This document shows, one piece after another, positions 16,201-21,390 of a stretch of DNA of 21,390 nt. The first letter of the stretch is position 1. Each line of letters starts with the position of its first letter. A program made the position numbers and the translations under genes. The DNA comes from CAZTLI01 sp964614375. GTDB lineage: Bacteria; Chloroflexota; Anaerolineae; Aggregatilineales; Phototrophicaceae. The stretch covers positions 1 to 21,390 of the forward strand of contig CAZTLI010000031.1 in assembly GCA_964614375.1 (NCBI GenBank), written 5' to 3'. The notes beneath the pieces are model-generated. The model was not told where the DNA came from. It searched no databases and was given only the letters and a program-made list of their open reading frames with translations.

Positions 16201-17571
16201 ATCGGGCTGGTCTTCAAATTCCAGCAAACTCGGATTGACCACTGTGGCATAGGGGTCACGCACATCGACTGGTTTTGGCAGCGGCGTGTCGCCAAAGCGT
16301 TCGGTGACATCAGGGTCCCGCGCGAAGGTGTCCGGTTCAAACTGCGGTTGCGTGGGGTCAAGGCGCGGGAGCTGATAATAGGTATCTTGCTGCGATGCGC
16401 TCAATACCGACGGCACATCCTCAACCCATTGTTCAGTCGGTGTGTCATAGCGATACCATTTGTCCGACTCCACACCCATCATCCAATAGACTTGATTGTC
16501 GTCCAGCACCAGCAGCTGCCGTAACTGCTGCTGATAATCGTCATAGGTAATTTGCCCACTCTGATACAACTCGCGCAGCGCCCGTACCTGATCTTCGGTG
16601 TGGCGGAATTTTTGCGCCAGTTCCGCCTGCCGGGGGTCGATTTGCTGAACCTGTGGTGTGGGCGGTGGCGGTGACGCGGGATAGGTTGTGGTCGGCCCGG
16701 TATCCCCACCGAGTTGAGCAAGCTGCCGCCGTGCATATTCCGCCGGGTCACTGGTGGCGTCTGCACCCAATAGGCTGCCAACGGTGGTTGTCGGCTGCGC
16801 CTCGCTAATCGGTGTGGTTGTGCCGCCCTCTTGCAAACGACGAAGCTGATCTTTGGCATAATCAATCGCTTGCGTGGGTTCGTCATCGTTGGCGGTGCTT
16901 GCGCCCATGACGGCCCGTTCGGCGGGCGATAATTGGCTGATGTCGATGGTGGTGCCATCGTCTTCAGAAGCGACAAAGGGCGATGGGGCTGCACCCGCCT
17001 TATCATCCGGCCCTTCTTCGACCAGACTGGCGAGTGCCACCAGTTCGCTCATGCTGAAACTGTCTTCATCGTCGTCCAGCAAATCCAGCGTCTGATTGAC
17101 ATCATCGTCTACACCGTCGCCGTCGGCATCGGTTGCGCTGCGTGTTTTGGATGGCCCGCGCATCGACCCCATCATATCCTCTGGCGAAAGCGGCGCCATC
17201 GGTTCGGGTTCGGGTTCGGCAAGTGTCACCTTCTGGAAGTTCATCATCATGTCTTCTGGCGACAGCGGCGCTTCGCCTGTGTCCTGTGGTTCAGCCGTCG
17301 CGATGGTCGCCTCGACCTGTTCCTGACTGACTTCGATTTCGTCATCCGTCGTGTAGATAGTGTCTTGCGGATTGGGCAAGTGCCACTGCCCGCGCGCGAC
17401 AGGTTCGGTGGTCAGGTCTTTGGGCAAACTCGGGACGCGCCAGCCCACACGCGGCGATGGTTCCTGGGCGGGCTTCCAGCCTGCTGCCGCAGTACCGGGC
17501 GCGTGCCAAACGCCGCGTTTGCCGCCATTATCGGGTGAAGAAGGGGTGTCATTTTCCGGGTGATCAGACAT
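13201..17571 (-). CDS. Class A penicillin-binding protein with a very long cytoplasmic N-terminal region
   Basis: A 1456-residue bifunctional peptidoglycan synthase, roughly twice the usual size. Residues 1-517 are acidic, low-complexity and cytoplasmic: APLSPEDMM occurs twice (101-109, 126-134), an acidic DADGDGVDDD lies at 148-157, and a folded-looking SHOCT-like helical pair and WYRYD segment span about 316-388. One membrane helix (518-546) follows. The GT51 glycosyltransferase has Glu611 in LALENERFYEDPGWD and GASTITQQVARN (642-653). The transpeptidase shows SxxK Ser926-Lys929, SYN 994-996 and KTG 1132-1134. The C-terminus has a beta-rich domain (about 1311-1408) and a Pro/Thr-rich tail. 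It polymerises and cross-links the cell wall outside the membrane. The ribosome site is weak. Confidence 0.94.
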   Translation of the reverse strand: MSDHPENDTPSSPDNGGKRGVWHAPGTAAAGWKPAQEPSPRVGWRVPSLPKDLTTEPVARGQWHLPNPQDTIYTTDDEIEVSQEQVEATIATAEPQDTGEAPLSPEDMMMNFQKVTLAEPEPEPMAPLSPEDMMGSMRGPSKTRSATDADGDGVDDDVNQTLDLLDDDEDSFSMSELVALASLVEEGPDDKAGAAPSPFVASEDDGTTIDISQLSPAERAVMGASTANDDEPTQAIDYAKDQLRRLQEGGTTTPISEAQPTTTVGSLLGADATSDPAEYARRQLAQLGGDTGPTTTYPASPPPPTPQVQQIDPRQAELAQKFRHTEDQVRALRELYQSGQITYDDYQQQLRQLLVLDDNQVYWMMGVESDKWYRYDTPTEQWVEDVPSVLSASQQDTYYQLPRLDPTQPQFEPDTFARDPDVTERFGDTPLPKPVDVRDPYATVVNPSLLEFEDQPDYMQPTVQHDPYGARTVPSARYPDDAVIEAPYLDEPPDYDVERGDPAYYRDAERRRQQSTRRLVITALGILLACGIISSIMFVAGSLLWYNGIASQWEAGVVALADYEPEFLTVRILDAEGGTIATLSSQQGGARDVVTLDQISPYMIFAVLALENERFYEDPGWDLIAIFRAFLQNVTAGEIQSGASTITQQVARNLVLGSTDPTAERKINEVVVANEIASRYSKNHILSLYLNEFNFGNGNYGVEAASQFYFGIPASELNLPQAAMLASIIQAPAEFDPVTRPGDAVVRMRATIQRMLEVECLQFQHGDWPQRGPFCINEESRFVQADGSPVQLLRLNDQGQIVGGIATFQIAEIEGTVFQPRSTEIRYPHFVNFVVAQVEAEYGTGAMFQRGFTIHTTIVPRIQNAAEDALSRQIGALRTTNVNNGAVMVTNPRTGAIWAMVGSADFYNEEIDGQVDNTRAWHQPGSSIKPFLYIAALQGRDINGDGALGVDEYYTPATIVWDVRTCYNNNTYCPTNDDLRFHGPLPVRDALQNSYNVPAVKTIEFIGPQAMADTAAAMGVPFFPDSPLGLPTALGANEVRLFDMMRGYGTIANDGISVPLFAIVRITERGEDGQEREVPWPGRGEPVPAISPAVAYIMQSILSDDPARSPTFGANSNLTLPNYPTTNYVGAKTGTSQDRRDLWTMGFTSNVVVGVWLGRTDNQPTFNTGGFVSAAPIWNAVMRVATQGLQPEAFVPPASGVVAREVCRTTGTLAGAECTERAFVEVLGDRPPPNADQGFVQTVQIDTWTQLRSNQFCPEFTVTRVFSSINDPFAIDWLNNTQQGQQYAQRVGLPLPLEQAPTQACQSGMPRPTARIINPQPNQTLMGTVQITGQVSAADFNRYQMEYAVEGTQDYVIIGEFSTTQHPNAGDVLATWQTNVVPSGRYVLRLMMFSNTGGFVEVRVPVTLDNPLPTATPTQLPTFTPLPPQEATGDGFAPPPVGPGAPTPTATINPIG

Positions 17572-17623
17572 AAAAATTGCACCAGTAGATAAGGGTTTAT
17601 TTTCCGTTAGGTCGTTCGTGTCT

Positions 17624-17629
17624 ATTATA
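17624..17629 (-). promoter_or_regulatory. Possible -10 box of the PBP gene
   Basis: A perfect TATAAT on the minus strand lies 52 bases before the PBP start. No good -35 hexamer is seen at 16-18 bases, so the promoter may need an activator. Confidence 0.35.
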
Positions 17630-17709
17630 CACTATTTGTTCAAATTCAGGGTGCAGCGCGCAAATTCGCGTTTTTAGGGCTGTTCGCTGCCGGCCTCTCG
17701 CCGCTGGTC

Positions 17710-17753
17710 ACTGGCGAAAGATAATTGAACCGCAGACGGGCACAGAGGGCACC
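17710..17753 (+). repeat. Decayed copy of the AATTGAACCrCAGA intergenic repeat
   Basis: The stretch reads CTGGC, a few bases, AAAGATAATTGAACCGCAGA and then GGGCACAGAGGGCACC. It lines up with 21196-21234, which has CTGGC, ACAAGACAATTGAACCACAG and then AGAACACAAAGAGG. The shared 35-40 bases, with scattered changes, point to one old repeat family. Confidence 0.5.
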
Positions 17754-17864
17754 AAGCGGGACACGCGCGAGAACCTGTGCGTCGGAACGGTGGCGATGCA
17801 CCATCTATCCGCGCTACAATCGGATGATGACACGAAGGTGTAGTGTTTTAGGAAGGATAACTTG

Positions 17865-18722
17865 ATGCAAACACGACAACTGGGACGAACCGGGCATCAC
17901 AGCACCGTCGTCATCTTTGGCGGCGCGGCGTTGTGGAACGAAACGCAAGAGACCGCCAACCAGGTGCTGGATTTATCGCTGGAACATGGCATCAATCATA
18001 TTGATGTTGCGCCGCAGTATGGTCTGGCAGAGGAATTGGTGGGGCGCTGGCTGCCGCCCCATCGCAAAAAGTTCTTTCTGGGCTGCAAAACGATGGAACG
18101 CGGACGCGACGAAGCGTGGGCACAACTCAACGAATCGCTGGAAAAGCTGCACACGGATCAGTTCGACCTGCATCAACTGCACTCCGTCGGCACAATGGAA
18201 GACCTCGAATTGGCGCTGGGTAAAGGCGGTGCAATCGAAACATTGCAGCGCGCAAAAGATGAAGGTCTGACGCGCTTTCTGGGCATCACCGGGCATGGGA
18301 TTGATACGCCGAATGTCCATCTCGCTGCGCTGGAACGCTTCGACTTCGATACGGTGATGTTCCCGATTCACCCGCGTCTCTATGCCGATGTGGATTACCG
18401 CCGTAGTGCCGAAAAATTGCTCGATGTGTGCCAATCGCGGGATGTCGGCGTGATGATTATCAAGGCGATTACCAAAGGCCCCTGGGCAGACCCCGACCAC
18501 AAAGCCTATAAAACGTGGTATGAACCCTATGATTTGCAGAGCAAAATTGACGAAGGCGTGCGCTTTGCCCTATCGCTGCCGGGCGTCGCTGCCATTCCTG
18601 CGGCGGGCGATACACGCTTGCTGCCGATGGTCATCGACGCCGCTGAACGCTATACACCGATGGCTGCCGCCGAACGCGACCATGCCATCCAGGACTCGGC
18701 TGCCCTGCCATCGCTGTTTTAG
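17865..18722 (+). CDS. Aldo/keto reductase
   Basis: This 285-residue NAD(P)H-dependent oxidoreductase starts at ATG 17865; a TTG just upstream is in frame, but GGAAGGA is spaced for the ATG. It has the family start MQTRQLGRTGHHSTVVIFGG and the catalytic tetrad in place: Asp47 and Tyr52 in NHIDVAPQYG, Lys75 in LGCKTMERG, and His106 in DLHQLHSV. The cofactor end is around PGVAAIPAAGDTR. There is no C-terminal ferredoxin-like cysteine cluster. The length is a little under the 310-330 usual for the group, as in small aldo/keto reductases that reduce aldehydes or sugar ketones. The substrate is unknown. It ends 8 bases before the convergent stop of the next gene. Confidence 0.93.
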   Translation: MQTRQLGRTGHHSTVVIFGGAALWNETQETANQVLDLSLEHGINHIDVAPQYGLAEELVGRWLPPHRKKFFLGCKTMERGRDEAWAQLNESLEKLHTDQFDLHQLHSVGTMEDLELALGKGGAIETLQRAKDEGLTRFLGITGHGIDTPNVHLAALERFDFDTVMFPIHPRLYADVDYRRSAEKLLDVCQSRDVGVMIIKAITKGPWADPDHKAYKTWYEPYDLQSKIDEGVRFALSLPGVAAIPAAGDTRLLPMVIDAAERYTPMAAAERDHAIQDSAALPSLF

Positions 18723-18730
18723 GGTTGCGA

Positions 18731-19501
18731 TTAATCATTAAGCCACTTTCGAGGCGGAAACATCGGTATTGTGACGGGGCCTGTGGGAACACGAAGGACG
18801 CTAATTGTCATAAAACTATTTCTATGGGCAGCTTGGTTACCGACTAAGAGGTATATGTCTGTGCCTTCGTGATTCATGTGGGCATTTTCAAATACCTGCT
18901 CTGGATTATCAGGATTTTTGCGAAACCATTCATAAAATCCCCATTCTAAAATTTGTTGGTCGTGTTGTTTTTGTGCCGTTTGGCATTCTTGGCAGCGATA
19001 GGTGACTCGTGGCTCAACGGGTGAATCGCGTTTGACCTCAACCGAACCATGTTCCGTGAAACCCGGTAAGGCTTGCTGGAACAATTCACCATATTTGGGA
19101 TTATCACGGAGGTACGTCTTGAGGATGGTGGGTTTGATGATACCAAGACTGCGCCGCTGTTCATTGATGACATTGACGCAGGTATCGGTTAGATTGCCAA
19201 TAAAGTTGCGTCTTTCTTCAGCCGAATTTAGCCGACCCACCACCTCCACCTTGCTAGCCAATGTTTCCCACTCGTTTTTAGAGCCAACAATTTTCCAGCT
19301 TTCGGCTCTGGTGTCGCGTTCGTTACGTTCAACTTCAATGCTCACAATATTCCAGCGTTTGAGCGGCATATTGTGGCGGGTGGGATACAAACGCACAAAA
19401 CCCACTTCGGATGACCAACCAGCCAAACAAACTGTCACTCGTCCATCTTTTAGGGGTTCAGGACAAGCACGTCCTAATACAACTAAATCAGTGAGCAGCA
19501 T
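18731..19501 (-). CDS. Unrecognised protein with a CxxC, third gene of the MoxR-ASCH unit
   Basis: I do not recognise this 256-residue protein with certainty. The N-terminal third looks like small beta-barrel sequence (DGRVTVCLAGWSSEVGFVRL and then LKRWNIVSIEVERN, about 19-60), with an ESWKIVGSKNEW block (67-78). The middle is helical (RRSLGIIKPTILKTYLRDNP, 116-135). The C-terminal part has YRCQEC (Cys170, Cys173) followed by HDQQILEWGFYEWFRKNPDN (180-199) and a hydrophobic ending. Only one CxxC is present, so a full zinc ribbon is not shown. There is no signal peptide or membrane helix. Its start overlaps the end of the ASCH gene by 14 bases, so translation is probably coupled. GC is lower than in flanking genes. 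A nucleic-acid-related role is only a guess. Confidence 0.75.
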   Translation of the reverse strand: MLLTDLVVLGRACPEPLKDGRVTVCLAGWSSEVGFVRLYPTRHNMPLKRWNIVSIEVERNERDTRAESWKIVGSKNEWETLASKVEVVGRLNSAEERRNFIGNLTDTCVNVINEQRRSLGIIKPTILKTYLRDNPKYGELFQQALPGFTEHGSVEVKRDSPVEPRVTYRCQECQTAQKQHDQQILEWGFYEWFRKNPDNPEQVFENAHMNHEGTDIYLLVGNQAAHRNSFMTISVLRVPTGPVTIPMFPPRKWLND

Positions 19502-19931
19502 GATGAGGCATCGCTAGCGGCTTGATAACCGTTTTTTTCTGGAATGCCTCAATATTAACACTAATTCCTACTAATTCAAATGTCAGCACCCATACACGCC
19601 TGTCATTAGCACTGTCGCCGTGAATGTCGCGCCATGTTTGTAGAAATTCTTGCCGATTACAGAAACCTTCTGCTCTGGCGGCAGCAGTGCTAATACGTGA
19701 TACCGCCTCGCTGTTGATTTTGACCAGACAAATACGCGCCATCTGGGAGTGTCCGCGTCCGGGCTGCACAGCATAGGTGCTCCCTACACGCCACTTATCA
19801 CGCCCATTATGCACAACCGCTTCAATTTGATTGTAGCGAGTACGGACGGCCTGCTCGCCGTTTTTAATCACACGGCGCGTTTGTGTTTTAGAGCCATCCA
19901 ATACCTGTTCTATCGTGTATTGAAAAATCAT
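19488..19931 (-). CDS. ASCH domain protein (PUA-like fold)
   Basis: The 147-residue protein starts at the ATG at 19931, with GGAG about 10 bases upstream. The frame is open further upstream to 20054, but that part overlaps the ATPase gene in another frame and is not preferred. The ASCH pattern is clear: YTIEQVLDGSKTQTRR (5-20) with the family G-x-K-x-x-T core at Lys15 and Thr18, WRVGSTYAVQPGRG (47-60), ARAEGF (86-90), a later W and RRVWVLTFEL (111-120). ASCH proteins bind RNA or modified nucleosides; E. coli YqfB of this family is an N4-acetylcytidine amidohydrolase that uses Lys, Thr and Glu, and Lys15, Thr18 and Glu88 could be the matching residues. It lies 34 bases after the MoxR gene. Confidence 0.85.
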   Translation of the reverse strand: MIFQYTIEQVLDGSKTQTRRVIKNGEQAVRTRYNQIEAVVHNGRDKWRVGSTYAVQPGRGHSQMARICLVKINSEAVSRISTAAARAEGFCNRQEFLQTWRDIHGDSANDRRVWVLTFELVGISVNIEAFQKKTVIKPLAMPHHAAH

Positions 19932-19965
19932 TAATCCGTTTCTCCGGCGATGTGTGTTGTGACGG

Positions 19966-20916
19966 TTAGTTCCAGCGACCACCGCGCCGTTCGAGTGGAT
20001 GACGCCCGGCGCTGCCGCCGCCATCGACCAGCGCGCGTCGCGCTTTGCGGACATCGGCCTCGTGTTTGAGCAGGACGGTCAGTGTCGTTTCCAGCGTGTG
20101 TTTGTCGAGTTTGTCGGCATTGAGCATGACCAGGGCCTTTGCCCAATCAATCGTCTCGCTCACACTCGGATTCTTCTTCAAATCCAGTCCGCGCAAACGT
20201 TGAGTCACCTCGACGGCCTGTTCCGCCAATTTTGCGCCCAATTCCGGCACGCGCATCCGCACGATGTTTAACTCGGCTTCGTGGTTAGGATAGTCGATAA
20301 ACAGATACAGACAGCGCCGTTTGAGCGCCTCTGATAGTTCGCGGGTGTTGTTGCTGGTCAGCAGCACAACGGGTTTGTGTTTGGCGACGATTGTGCCCAA
20401 TTCAGGAATCGACACCTGAAAATCGCTGAGGATTTCCAGCAGGAAGGCTTCAAATTCGGCATCGGCACGGTCTATTTCATCAATCAGCAGGACGACAGGT
20501 TCATCGGCAGTAATCGCTTGCAGCAAAGGGCGCGCCAGCAAGAAACGTTCGGAGAAGAACACATCATCTTCTGTCCCCAGCCGATCCGCCGCTTCGGTCA
20601 GACTCCCGGTGGTGGACAGGATTTCGCTGAGTTTATCGCGCAGCAGTTGGGTATAGAGCATCTGCTTGGCATATTCCCATTCATAGAGGGCTTTGTTTTC
20701 GTCCAGTCCTTCATAACATTGCAGCCGGATAAGGCGTTTGCCCGTCGCGCCCGCCCATGCTTTCGCCAGTTCAGTCTTACCCACACCCGCAGGGCCTTCC
20801 GCCAGCAGGGGCTTGCCCAGCCTGGACGCGAGGTACATCACTGTCGAAATTTCGTCTGTGGAGATATATTGTTGTTCACTCAGCGCCTGTGTAACCTGCT
20901 TGATGTTGTCAAACAT
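19966..20916 (-). CDS. MoxR-type AAA+ ATPase
   Basis: This 316-residue AAA+ protein is of normal MoxR length. It has Walker A AEGPAGVGKTEL (39-50), Walker B VVLLIDEIDRAD (141-152) with Asp146-Glu147, sensor 1 LLTSNNTRELSEALKRRC (185-202) with the likely arginine finger at Arg200-Arg201, and the typical lid region up to about 295. It is followed by a Gly/Arg-rich tail (299-316) that is unusual for the family. MoxR ATPases act as chaperones for maturation of metal or cofactor enzymes and usually pair with a von Willebrand factor A protein encoded next door; none is present here. GGAG lies 6 bases before the ATG. It leads the unit MoxR, ASCH, CxxC protein. Confidence 0.9.
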   Translation of the reverse strand: MFDNIKQVTQALSEQQYISTDEISTVMYLASRLGKPLLAEGPAGVGKTELAKAWAGATGKRLIRLQCYEGLDENKALYEWEYAKQMLYTQLLRDKLSEILSTTGSLTEAADRLGTEDDVFFSERFLLARPLLQAITADEPVVLLIDEIDRADAEFEAFLLEILSDFQVSIPELGTIVAKHKPVVLLTSNNTRELSEALKRRCLYLFIDYPNHEAELNIVRMRVPELGAKLAEQAVEVTQRLRGLDLKKNPSVSETIDWAKALVMLNADKLDKHTLETTLTVLLKHEADVRKARRALVDGGGSAGRHPLERRGGRWN

Positions 20917-21390
20917 GAATACTCCAATGTAACTTCAAAGCCCATGCGGGCACGAAATAATCATCTATCCTGAGTATAATGCGCTTTACAGAGTCGGGCG
21001 AATAATCCAGCCCAGTATTGGTCATATTCTCATATCACCCTACCTATCGCCGCGCCAATCCCCTGTGATAGGCCAGCGTGTTTCCCATCGTAGCAGGGTT
21101 TCGCAAAGGTATCCACACCTATACCATTTACCTATCTATCCCGCTCATAGACGACCACGCCGCGTCACGCCACATCGAAGGGATGAATACAGCCACTGGC
21201 TACAAGACAATTGAACCACAGAGAACACAAAGAGGCGGACGACACCCGTTCACGCCGCCCTCCGTCCTTTTGGCGCATACCTGCGCCGACACATCATTGT
21301 TTTTACCTGGCACTTGCGACCGGGTGCTATTTTCAGGGGAGGGCGTGCCGCCGCAAAAAACCAAGTGTGCGCCCCCACGCCAGAGTCGCT
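20917..21390. other. Non-coding right end of the window
   Basis: No supportable gene is seen in 474 bases. On the minus strand TATACT lies about 60 bases before the MoxR ATG, but without a good -35 box. A copy of the intergenic repeat lies at 21196-21234 and a 6-bp hairpin GGCGCA-TACC-TGCGCC at 21272-21287. Minus-strand frames open to the edge are short and run through the repeat. Confidence 0.6.
21196..21234 (+). repeat. Second copy of the AATTGAACCrCAGA intergenic repeat
   Basis: CTGGC, ACAAGACAATTGAACCACAG and then AGAACACAAAGAGG align with the copy at 17710-17753. The CCACAGAG core also matches the two arms of the inverted pair at 3788-3958. Confidence 0.5.

Larger units (their letters stand above)
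17572..17864. other. Divergent spacer between the PBP and aldo/keto reductase genes
   Basis: About 290 bases with no credible gene. It holds the PBP -10 box, an intergenic repeat copy at 17710-17753 and, just before the reductase, GGAAGGA at 17851-17857. Confidence 0.6.

Noticed and set aside
19932..20054. Longer start for the ASCH protein
   Set aside because: The extra 41 residues lie mostly in the 3' end of the MoxR gene in another frame and are low-complexity; the ATG at 19931 has a ribosome site and matches the usual ASCH start.
21272..21287. Hairpin GGCGCA-TACC-TGCGCC as a terminator
   Set aside because: No T-run follows closely on either strand and no gene ends nearby within the window.
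21181..21390. About 70-codon minus-strand frame open to the right edge
   Set aside because: It passes through the intergenic repeat and has no start or family signal; probably chance.

Overview
The window reads as a chromosomal segment of a Chloroflexota (Anaerolineae-like) bacterium. That is an inference from style rather than a marker gene. The class A penicillin-binding protein has a long acidic cytoplasmic extension and a Pro/Thr-rich C-terminal tail, coding DNA is moderately GC-rich, and genes sit in short operons with long spacers. No rRNA, tRNA, CRISPR array or intact insertion sequence is visible.

Layout. 1-696 (-) is an ABC exporter ATPase running off the left edge. 922-2012 (+) is an alpha/beta hydrolase overlapping a GNAT acetyltransferase. 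2071-3758 (-) is a catechol-2,3-dioxygenase-like VOC protein followed by a pirin. 3984-4910 (-) is a secreted PHB-depolymerase/feruloyl-esterase-like hydrolase. 4995-6714 (-) is a TetR regulator, then YceI, then DoxX, with a strong promoter and two matching dyads in front of yceI. 6715-7076 is a structured spacer holding a minus-strand terminator and phased repeats. 7077-8198 (+) is a DUF4037 nucleotidyltransferase-like protein, with a small antisense membrane ORF at its end. 8807-11242 (-) is a P-type ATPase. An AraC regulator (-) and a DJ-1/PfpI protein (+) are divergent at 11367-12939. 13201-17571 (-) is a 1456-residue class A PBP. 17865-18722 (+) is an aldo/keto reductase. 18731-20916 (-) is a MoxR-type AAA ATPase followed by an ASCH-domain protein and an unrecognised CxxC protein. 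The last 474 bases appear non-coding.

Most genes are ordinary accessory and housekeeping functions: export, stress response, aromatic-ring chemistry, cell-wall synthesis, ion transport. The clearest regulatory unit is TetR-YceI-DoxX, where two copies of AAACGGAC-N4-GTCC bracket a good sigma70-type promoter.

The best candidate for something undescribed is the MoxR-ASCH-CxxC trio. The usual von Willebrand factor A partner of MoxR is not next to the ATPase; instead there is a PUA-like ASCH protein and a protein I cannot assign, both in DNA of visibly lower GC. Other points of note are an EF-hand-like loop inside the PBP transpeptidase domain, a PQGL in place of PEGL in membrane helix 4 of the P-type ATPase, a possible small RNA near 6786-6880, and decayed copies of an intergenic CCACAGAGG-type repeat.
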